DNA from: Tuctoria greenei
Taxonomy: Eukaryota; Streptophyta; Magnoliopsida; Poales; Poaceae
Reading direction: 5' to 3'
DNA length: 64,000 bases
Assembly (NCBI GenBank): GCA_036927565.1
Contig: JAYESD010000001.1
Coordinates: 112,635,110-112,699,109 of the forward strand
Positions 45,214 to 56,613 of the stretch are shown here, piece by piece. Numbering within the stretch: position 1 is the first letter of the stretch; each line of letters begins with the position of its first letter. The position numbers and the translations under genes are program-made. Below the pieces are notes generated by a model. It made no database searches. It saw only the letters and a program-made list of their open reading frames with translations, and was not told where the DNA came from.

Positions 45214-47124
45214 CTATAGAAAATAATATTGGAACAATGAGAAGGTTTCCAACTCCCAATAGTTTAAGAAAATTTAACACTGGAGTTGTAATCACAGTCT
45301 GTTCCAGCTGACCTTCCTGTATAAATTCAAAATTTTCATACAGGAAACGTCAGAACCAGGTGTTGGGTTGAATACAAAAGTTGTAGTACACTTTACAACC
45401 TTTCCATATTGTACTCATACAGAACCAGGTGAGCAAGGAAATAAAATCTATACATGTTTTAAGTTGACCCATATTTTCTGGAAATTTTGACAGAACCTCT
45501 CCTGTATATGTGGTGATTTCCACAAGTTATACAGGTATACCATTACAATATATTGAGGTAATGACAAAATAAACATTGTATAACATCAAGTTAACAATCC
45601 ATAGGTAAAATATTTCGGCCATGAAACATTTTTTACATAGGTATATTGCGTTAATTCGAAACTATGTGCCAACTCTTCCAAGTTCTGATCCGCCAGAACC
45701 AAGTTTGCAAACATAGAAATTAAACACAGATACACCAAGATTCAGGCCATGAGCGAAAAATAAAAGTGGATAGAGGACTTGCTAAACTTTCCAGAAATGT
45801 ATATATGACTATGTCATCATTCTGGATCAAAAGCTAGCGCTATCTAAACTCGATCGATGAACTGACTGTTGTTCAACAGCAGCCCTGCAGTTCACTGTTT
45901 AGAGCTCGAAATTTGAATCAAGCGAAGATTTGTATAACAAAACTGTAGATCTGCTTCTCCCCTTTTCGGATATATATCATAATAAGGCATAAGGTTGTTC
46001 TACAGTGAGTTATTGCAAAAATACAGAGACTGGTACAACGGTAGGGTTATCTGGAGCAGTTTAAGCATACCCCAAATTTCAATAGATTATCAAGCTTTTC
46101 TGCCTTGATGGTCAACAGAAAAGTTGTAGAGGCCTTCGAGAGCTTTCCATCCATATAGCATACCCCTATGTTTATTTTCGACTAACCAATATTACAACCT
46201 GGCGAAGTTGAGAAAACTTTGGCCAGAAATCAAGAATCTTGGTGCTAACCCAATGTTGAATCGAATTTTTATTTTGCGGAGTCCAAACCTACCAGCACCT
46301 GATAGCCGGAGTTTTAAAAATACAAGGCATCCATTTTTGTCATTTGGGGATGGTCAAGTATCAAGGTTGATACTGACGGTACTACGTGCCTCACCAAAGA
46401 AGATTCTAACCGGTATTTCCGGATACGTTTATATGTGGCCCTAGTATCGTTCACTCGCAAACGTTTTCTACACGGTTCACTACTGTAGTTAATGCTGCAG
46501 AAGACAAACAATCCCCTTTCACACTTTCACACGTCAAGGTTGGTACGGGGAAACATGACAGGCAGTTACAATAATATATATGAAAGTAAATGCATACGAC
46601 TCTGGTGTGAGTCGCCCTTGAGCGATGTCATGTCTCGAAGTACATGGCTGTAAATACTTCTGTACAGCAAAGACTCCCATACGAACAGGCTTATACATGC
46701 TCGGGCATACGTGTTTCGCATGCTCCCATAGAACATGAATAGTTCTAGAGATGCATACTATCGGATTATACACCACCCGACCGGGGAACCCACTAACTTT
46801 GAAGCACGCTGGAGTACCGCGTGTCATAGGTTCTCAGAAATATAGAAAGCTTCAGAGACTCCTATTAACATTTCCGTGCCAAGCCACAGAAAAACTTCCA
46901 TGCTACCTCTCGCATAGTGATCCTACCGCAATTGATCCGCTTACGGTGGCGTACCTTACCTCTTACCTGATGTCGGAGTGTCGTTACAGAATTAATAACA
47001 TATAAGTTAGTTTACCACCTTTATATCTTATACTAATAATACTCATTATAAGGGCATATATCTAATTCCTCACTCAAATCCTAATTTTTGAAAATATGTT
47101 GTTTTCAAGTACACTGTTCCCAAT
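45214..47124 (-). other. Leader of Tekay-5 between primer site and orf0
   Basis: About 1.9 kb of AT-rich DNA without a credible gene. Parts recur in the Tekay-4 leader (for example cctcaccaaagaagattctaaccggtattcc near 46390 and its relative near 35730), which supports its assignment to the element. Confidence 0.6.
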
Positions 47125-47139
47125 GATGCTCTGATACCA
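47125..47139 (-). other. Primer binding site of Tekay-5
   Basis: The minus strand reads TGGTATCAGAGCATC four bases inside the LTR edge at 47144. It is the iMet-type site, as in Tekay-4. Confidence 0.85.
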
Positions 47140-50100
47140 TGTCTGTGGGGACCAGAATCCCGACCGCCAAGGATCTCATTGGTTGGTGTTGTGCGATGCG
47201 ACACCCAACAGTATACAAGAAAAGGACGAGTACAATTTACAATACCAAGTCTTTTTTGAAAAGCACAGCGGAAATTCAAAATTACTAATAGAAGGAAAGA
47301 GAACTATACATCATAGCTACGCTCTCAGCACTAGCTATGCAAAAGCAAAGTCATCCATGTCCTGGATACTTTGCACTAGCAACACACAATTCACGGCGGC
47401 GTGCAGGGTTCCCACTCGGCTGTAAACCCTGTAGGAGGTGCAGCCTCGTCCTCAAACCCGTCATCAGTTGTATAATCTGCAAAAACTCGTTAACTGCAAA
47501 CATGAGCATAAGGCTCAACAAGACTAACCCGTCTCACTAGACATATGCAAGGATGAATACTAAGCATAGGTAAGGAATATCATAAAGGACTCGCCTACAA
47601 GTGGATCCTTATATTCATATTTTTAAGTAGCATATGACATTCTTCAGGCACGGCACATCATAGACTCCACAATCAAACAAGAAACGCTTTGCTGATGATA
47701 TGACGTGCACAAAGCACGTAATGTTATTAAAGGTAAAGTATGGGGAAACTGTAAACTTTTAATTGTACTATCTCTACGCCAAACAAGGGGGTTCAACCAA
47801 TTTGTAAACCAATAAGTTATATTCTCCTGACTTCTTCAGTATTTACTACATCGCAGCGTAGTGAACAAGTGATACTCTATTACTGCGAGGGACGGTGACT
47901 GCAATCAGGATTCACCCGGACAAACACGACACATAAGCACTTTCGGAAATGTCAGCGAGTACTTACAATAGTACCTACATAACATCACATTACTAGTCGT
48001 ATATGGCCACCTTTCATTAGACACTCGAAAGTCGAACCGGTCGATCCGTCACGAGTAGGAGGTCACTGCGTGGGGCGTACTCTGACGTGCCCACCAGCTG
48101 ATTTACACCTTGCTGCCCTCAACCCGCGCCTATAAAATGGAATGGATTGTCTCGACAAACCAGTATTGAGCTACATCAGTTTATTGGAGCCCATTTCTCC
48201 AGTATGTCGCCAGTACAATTCGAGCTTGTCCAGCAGGGCCGCACACAAAACGGTCCTCAATTGACATAAGCAGGGCTACGCACGGGAGACCATGTCTCGC
48301 TGCGTCCTATCCTCTGCTCGGTCTCAATTTTATATTCATAAACCATTTTCTGATACCATGTCCTCCCATTTGATAAAAATCCTATCTTGCGAGTAGATTC
48401 CAACTACTCGACTTCTATCGAATTCCTATGGATATAAGCAAAGCAGTGTATACTTACGAGCCGTAGACCTACCCAAGACTCCATAGGATTTATTGGTCAT
48501 GCATGTGGATGCCAAACACCTTAAACGTAATGCACAATCATCTGAAGACGTAAGGTGAATGAAAAACTGTAAAAACACTGTAAGGAACTTAAATGCAAAC
48601 CAGGGCTTGCCTGAATGCGAGTCTGAGCCTGTGTTAGTTTCTGGCAGTTGGACCTCCAAAGCTTCCGACTGCTCCTCGATTTTAGCTACTACACGATATG
48701 CATACACTAGGTATAAATGATTTCGTGAATAATTAAGATGCTTAAGGTGGGGTGAGTATATTAGGATAACATAAGATAATCATCTTAATTAGCTTTGGGA
48801 TTTTTAGGGTGGATACTAGAAACTATAGAGAAGACTCTTGCAAAGAACAGGAGATGATCAAGGAAGTTTGTTATTCTTAAAAATTATGGTAAGCAATAAT
48901 CTTCTCTAAATTTTTGTTGAAATTTTTGGAGACGTATCATGGCTACCAAGGGTTGTATCATGTGGATGGGTCTCACTGGTTCTAGGAAAATTTGTTCCAC
49001 TATTTTCTAAGCTTCCTCGAGGAAGAAACTGATTTTTCAAGTTTGGGTAAATTTCTAGAAATTTATTTTTCCATTTTTCTCAATTTATAACTACATAGAG
49101 ATTTGGAATATTGATCAACTCAGTATTCTAAGTCGAAAGGGCTTGAAACTTTTAATGGAGATCAAGGGTATTAATAATATTGTTCTGACCAAAATTGGAA
49201 ATTTTCCAATTAACAGAACTGTGGAAAGGAATTCTTTTAGGATTTTGTTTATCTGAATTACGGAGAAATTTCTATGGCTTTTCATGCAAATCCAAGTGCA
49301 CCACTAGACAGTATTCTTCGTGCTAGTTCTACAAAATTTATTTGGGAATTTTTGGATAATTCTACTGGAAGTTATGGATTTTCTAAGTTTGGTTTGAATC
49401 TAGATTTATTTTCCTATTGGAAATTTCAAATGAAAGGGACCAGTCCCACTTCATTTGAATCGGGCCAATCAGAATGGAGCCACACCGGGAGCCATGGGTT
49501 TAACCCGTGTAGCCAGACTGGATCCGTGTCCACAGCTGATCCCACGCGAGAGGGTGTCGATGATAGGTGGGACCCGCACCTTCGTCTACCTCTCGACGCG
49601 GCGACGCTTCTCGCCGGAACCGCGGCGGTGCTTCGCCGGACTTAGGTGCGTTGACCTCCTTTCATCCTCGCCATGACCGCTCAACCCTAAAATCAACATC
49701 GCAAGCCAATGGTGGTGTCCAATCACGTCGGCGATGGCCGGAGACCGCGGCGCGACGGTGACGGCGGAGCTAGGGTTTTGGCCATTGTCGGAAATGCTTG
49801 GAAATGGCTCAATAGGCTCGGGAAAAGGTCGAGAAGGTTCCTGGGAGCATCAGGATGATGATTTGGGGTTTAGATTGGGGTGAAATCGCTGGCAAGGCTG
49901 AGTTTGACGACGAAGTGCGGTTTTTCAACCGGCGGCCGCGAAAACTTGAAATCTAAGATGCTCGGTTAATAGCTTTCAGGGTTTTTGGGCATGGAGCTTC
50001 CTTAGGACACATAGAAGTTATCTTCTAACCAGATTAAATAATGATTGCAAGAATGAAATGAATTTAAGTGTGAAGCATTGCTGTTCCATTGAGAAATCAT

Positions 50101-50476
50101 TCGGTTCTCAAACAAGAACTCATGTTACACTGCAGGTCATAAGCTTAGATTCTGTGAGCATGAACTAGAGAGGATTGCGAACCTTTTTGCTTAAAGGATC
50201 GAGGCTGGAGATGGCCTAGAACTGGAGTTCGACGGTGAGGCAGTGAAGGTTCTCGACGGCTTCCTCGACGGCGACTGGGAAACTTCAAAATATGCCAAGC
50301 AGAAGCTATGTCACGATCAACGACCAAATAGAATACGTAGAGGAGTTTGTGACAAGCTTTTTATCTACTTATAGCTCGGGAAGAAACAGCGTCAATCATC
50401 GGCGAAAGCTCGATTGAACAAAGGCGGTGAAAATGGCGTGAACCGAGATGGAGCTCAATGGCGACGTACAAGGGGG

Positions 50477-50484
50477 TATTTATA
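50477..50484 (-). promoter_or_regulatory. TATA box of the Tekay-5 LTR
   Basis: The minus strand reads CCCCTATAAATACCCCC, a strong plant-type TATA box in the GC-rich part of the LTR, in the right orientation to transcribe orf0 and gag. Confidence 0.6.
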
Positions 50485-50607
50485 GGGGCCGAGGGGTGAG
50501 GGGAGCGCGCCACGGTGCAAGCAAGCAGTTAGCTCAGTGGATGCATGGCGCGTCACGGTGTCGCGCGCTGCCGGCTTCGATCGGCGGGGCGAGCTGGATA
50601 CAAAGCA

Positions 50608-50631
50608 CCCCCCCCCCCCCCCCCCCCCCCC
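50608..50631. repeat. Run of 24 C
   Basis: An uninterrupted homopolymer lies between aaagca and gtgggtttc. Its length may be affected by sequencing or assembly. Confidence 0.9.
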
Positions 50632-51413
50632 GTGGGTTTCACTCGAGTGCTTAGGCTGACAGTGGGCCCCACCTCTTCTTATCCACTTCCCTTCCCTGTA
50701 ACTTCAATTCTCTTACCAAACGTGATCCAAAAATTCTAGATTTTTGTGGGGAGGCTCAAATAAATATCTAGAATTTGACTCTGCAATTGGATTTTTATTT
50801 GGAGCAAGTTTCAATTGATTTGGATAAAATTCAGTCATGTCACTGATTTAAATAGCAATTGAGTTCCAAAAATTGTAAAACTATGAGGATAAGTCAAGCA
50901 AGTTATGCTGACCATGAGAGTGTGTTCAAATCCTGATGTTCAATCTAGTTGAACAGAATTCAAAATTTGAATTCAAAACATGGTTTGAATTTGCCAAGTG
51001 TCTCAATTAACATGGTAAATGGAGTTCAAAATTTATGAAACTTTGCAGGAAGTCTATTTGGAATATTAGAAAACCATAGAAAAATTTATGGCCTCTAAAT
51101 TGAACAATTTTGACAGGGCCAAATATACAGTAGTATATATTCAATTTATATTAATTTGAATATCTATTTGGTACTGCATATTAATTTGATCTAGCAATCT
51201 TTATTCAATTAATTCCAAACTATGAAGAGAAATCAAAAGAATTAATCTATGTTTATTGGTGAAGTTCATTCCTCATGTTAATAAATTTAAGCATGAATAG
51301 AAGAAGAGATTTGATGAGATCAAGTTTATAAGCATGTCTATAATTGGTCTCCATTAGGGTTAACAACCAACTTACAACTGAACCTCATACGAAGGAAAAT
51401 GTGGGATTTTACA

Positions 51414-51739
51414 TTAACCAAAACATCTTCAGCGATACCCGTCAGATAATGAAATGAAGAATCAGCTAGTTGGAGCTGCATTGTTGTTGGAGTAAGCTCC
51501 GTGAAGTTCAGCTGGTCGAAAACCACCTTGGGCATCACACTCACACTTGCTCCAAGGTCACAAAGAGCCTTGTCAAAGTGTTGAGCCCCAATTGAGCATG
51601 ATATTGTAGGACATCCACGGTCCTTCAGCCAGTTGCATTCTCGTAGAGAAATCATGTTGACATTTTTCATGGGAGGTTTGGGCTGTCCTGACATCTTGCC
51701 ATTCTCCACTGGTGGAACAACAACTGCCAGTTGAGCCAA
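51414..51739 (-). pseudogene. pro: Athila protease fragment
   Basis: It contains CSIGAQHFDKALCDLGASVSVMP, the typical Athila protease in which DLGAS carries the catalytic aspartate, preceded by a conserved LRECNWLKDRGCPTISC stretch. The frame is open but is cut at 51413 by the Tekay-5 LTR; residues after that in the frame come from the LTR. It lacks the rest of pol. Confidence 0.8.
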
Positions 51740-51775
51740 CTAAGTTTCCAACATCTTGTTGAAGCTCAATTGATT

Positions 51776-52133
51776 CTAGAAGGCCGAAGATAGTCCTTCA
51801 ATCTTGGCATTAATGCGCTCTAGGGTTTCGTTATTAGCTGATAACTTCTTGGATAGAGCATCATTGATCTTCAGATGGCTAATGGCAAGCTCTCTCAAGT
51901 TAAGTTGATTTCCATTATTGCCATTGTTGTTGTACCCTTCTTGAAAGAATAGGCGTGGTTGGCCCCACCCTTGACCTCCTAGGCGATAGCCATTGTTGTT
52001 CACATTGTTGGCTACGTATAAGGCATCCTCACGGGTTTCTGGGCAGTCATTGCCCAAATGGCCCGTGTTGCCACAGACTTCACAAGTCATGTGATAGTAT
52101 AGGGCATATGCATTGCCACACACCTCACCATTT
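51776..52133 (-). pseudogene. gag: Athila gag, C-terminal part with zinc knuckle
   Basis: It encodes HMTCEVCGNTGHLGNDCPE, a CCHC knuckle typical of Athila gag, then an asparagine/glycine-rich stretch and a helical LNLRELAISHLKINDALSKK segment. It continues the gag seen at 54530-53735 on the other side of the foldback element. A stop near 51776 separates it from protease. Confidence 0.8.
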
Positions 52134-52570
52134 GATGAGATCATGCACATTATTATTGCACCTACAAACATGACACAATGTTTATTTATTTGGGATCCTG
52201 GCTCAAGTGGATGTGCACTCTTATTTGATGGACAAGATCAAGATGGCGCACTATGTCATCCACCACCTTGGCCTCCTCCATTCATGCATACAAGAAGAAT
52301 TGATGGCATTGCACATTTGGACCAACACATGAGAGGAGATGAACTTGAGTCGAGGACGACTCTAATTCAAGAAGGGGAGGATGTTGAGGACATCACTTCT
52401 ATGGATACTAACAACACTCCATTGAACATACAAGATGCAATCAATAGAGTTCATACACAACAATTAATTTTAGAGGTGAGCTCGTTCTTATATTTTTTGT
52501 TATATTTTTTTGAGCATAGATTGCTACCTAATGATTTAATTGTGATTAGGATCCATGGAGAGGTTCCAGG
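52134..52570 (+). repeat. Left arm of the foldback element
   Basis: It begins gatgagatcatgcacattatt and can be read as an uninterrupted protein frame with DPGSSGCALLFDGQDQDGAL, EDITSMDTNNTPLNIQDAINR and LEVSSFL...HRLLPNDLIVIR. The last part resembles the C-terminal end of grass Gypsy polyproteins (the RARQLNLEVSSFL type), so the arms may derive from a retrotransposon 3' end. Confidence 0.7.
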
Positions 52571-53297
52571 ATACCAATTGATAGGAGAATGTTTAGGCCC
52601 AATCTTCCGAAAGGTAATGGATAAGTCGATTGATGTGGAGATCTCGACGTTGATGATCCGAGGCTCTCGAGTAGAACACGAAAAACCCCTGCAATCACTA
52701 CACCGCCGCTCCATTGGTTATCAACCGTGCTGCACACGATTGACCTCGCTAAGAAGGCTAATCCCTGCAAGTGCAACCGAGAACACAAGCAAGAACAAGG
52801 TAGACACAATCTGAAATCGTGAAGTTGGGGTCTCACAAACCGTAGAACGGTGATGTTATTGATCTAAGCAAAACCCAATTGTTTATGGCGATTACTATGG
52901 ACTATATATAGGTGGGAGGACGTCCAAGGGGGTGTTGTGGTCGTGACCTAACCCTAAGACACAAACATATTGGATTTAGACTTGATACAAGGCCCAATGG
53001 CCCAATACGGTGGTGCAGTACCCTGACAGATTCTGAACTCGATTTTGTTTCGACGATTATCGTCGACTCCGAATGAAATTTTGACATGGGACCAGCGTCA
53101 TTGGAAAGGTTATCCTCTCCCCTTTCCGTGCATATGTAGAACGTCCAAAATGGAGTTCGTATGCGTCCTGGGCGTCTGTTTTAATGCGTACTTCTCTTGG
53201 ACTCCGAGTTGGACATGATTTTGAGTTTGGCTCGGTTTCCATCTTCTTTGAACGAATTCTCTGGTCCTATACATCTCTAATACTTCCTCCAACTACT

Positions 53298-53734
53298 CCT
53301 GGAACCTCTCCATGGATCCTAATCACAATTAAATCATTAGGTAGCAATCTGTGCTCAAAAACATATAACAAAACATATAAGAACGAGCTCACCTCTAAAA
53401 TTAATTGTTGTGTATGAACTCTATTGATTGCATCTTGTATGTTCAATGGAGTGTTGTTTGTATCCATAGAAGTGATGTCCTCATCATCCTCCCCTTCTTG
53501 AATTGGAGTCGTCCTCGACTCAAGTTCATCTCCTCTCATGTGTTGGTCCAAATATGCAACGCCATCAAATCTTCTTGTATGCATGAATGGAGGAGGCCAA
53601 GGTGGTAGACGACATAGTGCGCCATCTTGATCTTGTCCATCAAATAAGAGTGCACATTCACTTGAGCCAGGATCCCAAACAAATAAACATTGTGTCATGT
53701 TTGTAGGTGCAATAATAATGTGCAACATCTCATC
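53298..53734 (-). repeat. Right arm of the foldback element
   Basis: This is the reverse-complement partner of the left arm. It is also open in the same reading frame on the minus strand and joined to Athila gag sequence upstream. The two arms differ by mostly silent-looking single substitutions. Confidence 0.7.
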
Positions 53735-54530
53735 ACCATTGCCTTGCCCATCAATCTTCTTCATAAGGAGGTCCAATTTGGTAGCGATCATGTCCACCTC
53801 CTTTGAGGTGTGCATGCCTCGCTAGCGGGTATGGAGACGCTCATCGCTCCAACCCGTGTTTGGCACCATCTTCTCAATCAAATCTTTAGCTTTTGGCACC
53901 ATCAATGAGAAGAAGGCTCTTCCAGCAGCAGCATCAACATGGTCACGGGCAGAAGGGATCAACCCTTTGTAGAAATTTTGGATAATTAGCCAATCATCCA
54001 TCCCATGGTGGGGACAGGCCGGGATGTACTCCTAAAGCCTTTCCGAAGCCATGATAATAGACTCCTTAGCATCTTGCTGGAAGTTGGAAATTTTTACACG
54101 TAGGGCATTGGTCTTGCCCAATGCAAAAAACTTGGCGAGGAATGTCGTGGAACACTTCTCCCGAGTGTCTACAGCACTTCGGCCGCGTGGAACCACTGCT
54201 TCGCTCTCCCAAGAAGAGAGAACAAAAATAGCCTAAGATGGACAACATCAAGAGATACGTCCTTGATCTTAAAAGTGTTGCAGATCTTAAAAAAACTGTT
54301 TCAAGTGAGCACTTGCATCCTCTTTAGCCTTCCCACAAAATGGGTTAGCTTGCACCATACTAATCAAGCCAGTCTTGATTTTGAAGTTCACGTATCCCTT
54401 GTTAACAGTGGGACCAAAAGGCACATTGTTAGCAGAGGGAGTCCAAAAGGGTCTTCTGGTGCATTAGCGTTTCGGTTGTTGGTGCAGTTACGATGGCTTG
54501 CTTTGCCGCACGAATCTTTTGAGGAGTAAC
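53735..54530 (-). pseudogene. gag: Athila gag, N-terminal part, broken
   Basis: Translated blocks in shifting frames match Athila gag: IKTGLISMVQANPFCGKAKEDASAHLKQF, the VFHDIPRQVFCIGQ region, HHGMDDWL and the DLLMKKIDGQGN segment next to the insertion. Several stops and frameshifts are present. The usual helical capsid region and its order can still be followed. Confidence 0.75.
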
Positions 54531-54710
54531 GACACTAGGTTGATCTCTCAGAAGGGATTCGGGATCTTCAACAAATTTTTCTAGCAAGTGGAAACCAAAC
54601 ATACACTACCCTATTTTCACATAAAATGCAAAAACAAGAAGGGTTATCCTACTAAAACCTACCCAGGGTCCTATCCTATTCACTCAATCATGCAATACTT
54701 TGGCTGCTTT

Positions 54711-54727
54711 CCCCAGCAATGGTGCTA
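54711..54727 (-). other. Athila primer binding site, decayed
   Basis: The minus strand reads TAGCACCATTGCTGGGG, close to the TGGCGCCGTTGCCGGGG site of Athila elements with transitions. A similar word (plus cctagcaatggtggtagaac) recurs about 60 bp to the right, so the site seems to be partly duplicated. Confidence 0.6.
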
Positions 54728-55756
54728 GAAATGCCTATTGATATTTCATATGCATTATTAACAAATCATTCCTAGCAATGGTGGTAGAACTGCTCGTTGA
54801 TGGTTATTAAATCACAAATATAAATCCGCAAGCGCACAAAATCTATCGATGTAGCATTTCCCATTTTAGAGTATTCCCAAAGGGTGTCATTTATATTCTC
54901 CCAAAGGAAGGCTAAGTGGAAGCAAAGGAATCATCAAATGGAGAGGCTAGGTTGGTCTAGGTAGGGTTTTAGCAAGGATGGATGAATGTGGCCTAGAGGG
55001 GGGGGGTGTGACTAGGCCTTTTTGAATTTTGTCGGAACCTGCAACACTTAACAACCAGATCAAATCTCGAGATATCAGACTAGTCCGGTCGAGTGCTGAC
55101 TAGTTCGGTGTGTACCGACTAGATTTATCAAATTTGCTTGATTATATTGATCCTAGGATGTATGCAGTGGAAATATACTTGTAATTGAAGTGTCACACTA
55201 CTATGAACCAGGATGTACCACAAGTTAATCTTATATTCAATAGTTCAACATAAAGTGAACAAGATTGATTGAAACCCTAGATAGATATGAATTGTTAGAA
55301 CAATGGACACAAAGAAAGAACACAATGACTTTATACAGTAGTTCGGTTCTCACAGAGGCAACCTACGTCCACGTTGAGGAGTCCACAAAAGGACTGGGTC
55401 TTCTCCAACCCTACCCTCGTTGGATCGCCACAGAGGCCAATCCTCTTCACTAATCACAAAGGGCAAATAACCAAATTCAAGGGGCCTTCTCACAAGTTGA
55501 GGGCTCCCCAAGATTACAATATGAACACCACCAAGAACACACTCTTAAGATCACAATGAAAACCACAAGAGTGTGTAGGGGAATCAAACCAAGAGCTCAA
55601 TGAGTGAAGAACTGTGTCTCTCCAATGATCCAAAGTGTATCCTCAAGGGATTGATCTTTCTTGTGTTAGATTTCATGGTGAGAGGTGTTTTCTAGGCTCT
55701 TGGAAGGTGTGACGGCGCAGGGGGTCGAGAGTTCTAAAAGATGGGACGTGCACACC

Positions 55757-55764
55757 TATTTATA
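55757..55764 (-). promoter_or_regulatory. TATA box of the Sire-2 LTR
   Basis: The minus strand reads CCCATATAAATAGGTG. The palindrome cluster lies immediately upstream in the direction of transcription, as expected of a U3 control region. Confidence 0.65.
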
Positions 55765-55799
55765 TGGGGTTTCCAAAAGTTACTGTTAGGGTTTAGAAA

Positions 55800-56340
55800 G
55801 ATCGGACTAGTCTGTGGTGGACACTAGACTAGTCCGGTGTGCTGCGTGCAACAAACCCTAGGTGTCCCGGAATATCAGACTTGTCCGGATAGGAGCGGAC
55901 TTGTCCAATTTTGGTTCTCTAATTCTTCGGACTAGTCCGAGCAATATCGGACTTGTCGGGATAAGTGAAACCCTAAGTGAATTTGAGGAACAAGTCCGCA
56001 CTTGGAGGACTTGTCCGATTTAGGTCAGAGGGTTTTCGGACTAGTCCGTGCTAATGTCGGACTTGTCCGGTTGACATCAGAAAGATATCGGACTAGTCCA
56101 TTGGGTTATCGGACTTGTCCGATTTTGTGCAACTTGTGAAGTGCTTGGGGGACTAGTCTGCACTGGGGAGGACTAGCCCGATTCTAGTCAGAGAGATATC
56201 GGACTAGTCCGTGGTGATATCGGACTAGTCCGGTCTTTGAAATACTGGACTGTGAGAACAAGTCCGCATTGTGAGGACTTGTCCGATCTTGTGCAGAAAG
56301 ATATCGGACTAGTCCGGTGGCAGTCGGACTAGTTCGGTCC
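55800..56340. repeat. Palindrome cluster CGGACTAGTCCG in the LTR U3
   Basis: More than fifteen 12-bp words of the type CGGACTAGTCCG, CGGACTTGTCCG and CAAGTCCGCA...GGACTTGTCCG occur, often in pairs 15-25 bp apart. Sirevirus LTRs of grasses are known to hold palindrome clusters upstream of TATA. This is a variant word of that class. Confidence 0.75.
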
Positions 56341-56597
56341 TGTATAAATTTGTGCAATGTGTGATATTATTTGGGCTTGATCTCTTGGGGTGTGTTTCCT
56401 TAACACACTCCATACACAATGATCCACTACACTTGTTTCTTGAGCTCTTTTCCGCATTGCTCCTCATTCTCCTTTCTTTTTGGCACATTGCTCATTTTCT
56501 CATTAGAACCTATGCTCATCTCAATAAAGTGGTTAGGATCTCATTTGCTTGTCATAAATCAACCAAAACCCACAAGAGATTCCTAGATGCACTTTCA

Positions 56598-56613
56598 ATC
56601 TCCCCCTTTTTGG
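56598..56613 (-). other. Polypurine tract of Sire-2
   Basis: The minus strand reads CACCAAAAAGGGGGAGATTG immediately before the LTR. A second similar purine tract, GCCAAAGGGGGAGAGATTG, lies at about 57061-57079 at the end of the env-like ORF. Multiple tracts of this kind are typical of Sireviruses. Confidence 0.75.

Larger units (their letters stand above)
42663..51413 (-). mobile_element. Second Tekay-lineage element Tekay-5, 5' part only
   Basis: On the minus strand it has a 5' LTR (51413-47144), an iMet primer site, a long leader with an orf0-like gene, and gag up to 42663. There Tekay-4's LTR begins and Tekay-5 stops. Protease, pol and the 3' LTR are not in the window. The right flank (51414-51418 ttaac) lies in Athila protease. 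It is the same family as Tekay-4, but a clearly different and better preserved copy. Confidence 0.82.
47144..51413 (-). repeat. 5' LTR of Tekay-5 (about 4.27 kb)
   Basis: The plus-strand edges are tgtggggaccag and gtgggattttaca; on the minus strand this is TGTAAAATCCC...CCCCACA. It shares blocks with the Tekay-4 LTRs: the tgcgatgcgacacccaaca region, the ggtcatgcatgtgg region near 48500, and the gtgggccccac GC-rich block near 50670. Its open frames (for example 49274-49645) lie within LTR sequence and are not conserved. The TATA box is at 50477-50484, and a 24-base C run lies downstream of it in plus coordinates. Confidence 0.8.
52134..53734. mobile_element. Foldback element with 437-bp inverted arms (about 1.6 kb)
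   Basis: The arm 52134-52570 is repeated in reverse complement at 53298-53734 with only about 20 differences by eye. The middle of about 730 bp is unique and has a TATATATA-like word near 52903. The flanks share TCACCATT (52125-52132 and 53733-53740, allowing a two-base overlap with the arm end), suggesting an 8- or 9-bp target duplication as made by MULE-type transposases. It interrupts Athila gag. The arms carry coding-like sequence. Confidence 0.7.
51414..54982 (-). mobile_element. Athila-lineage Gypsy fragment
   Basis: On the minus strand the order is LTR remnant or leader (54982-54728), Asp-type primer site (54727-54711), gag (about 54530-53735 and 52133-51776) and protease (51739-51414). 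RT and beyond are missing because Tekay-5's LTR starts at 51413. On the other side the Sirevirus LTR begins at 54983. A foldback element splits gag. Confidence 0.8.
54983..56597 (-). repeat. 3' LTR of Sire-2 (1615 bp)
   Basis: The minus strand starts TGAAAGTGCATCTAGGAATC directly after the purine tract and ends CACCCCCCCCCTCTAGGCCACATTCA, both common in grass Sireviruses. A TATAAATA box is at 55757-55764 (minus). Upstream of it, at 55800-56340, the LTR is full of CGGACTAGTCCG and CGGACTTGTCCG words. A second small group lies near 55080. Confidence 0.8.

Noticed and set aside
49274..49761. Candidate host gene (frames of 123 and 64 codons)
   Set aside because: It lies fully inside the Tekay-5 LTR, shows no domain and is not conserved in the other two LTRs.
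52113..52814. 233-codon frame considered as a host gene
   Set aside because: Its first part is the inverted arm of the foldback element, repeated on the other side, and its last part is unconserved loop sequence.
55800..56340. Possible CRISPR array or satellite of CGGACTAGTCCG
   Set aside because: Spacing is irregular and the words vary. The position upstream of a TATA box in a recognised LTR explains them better.
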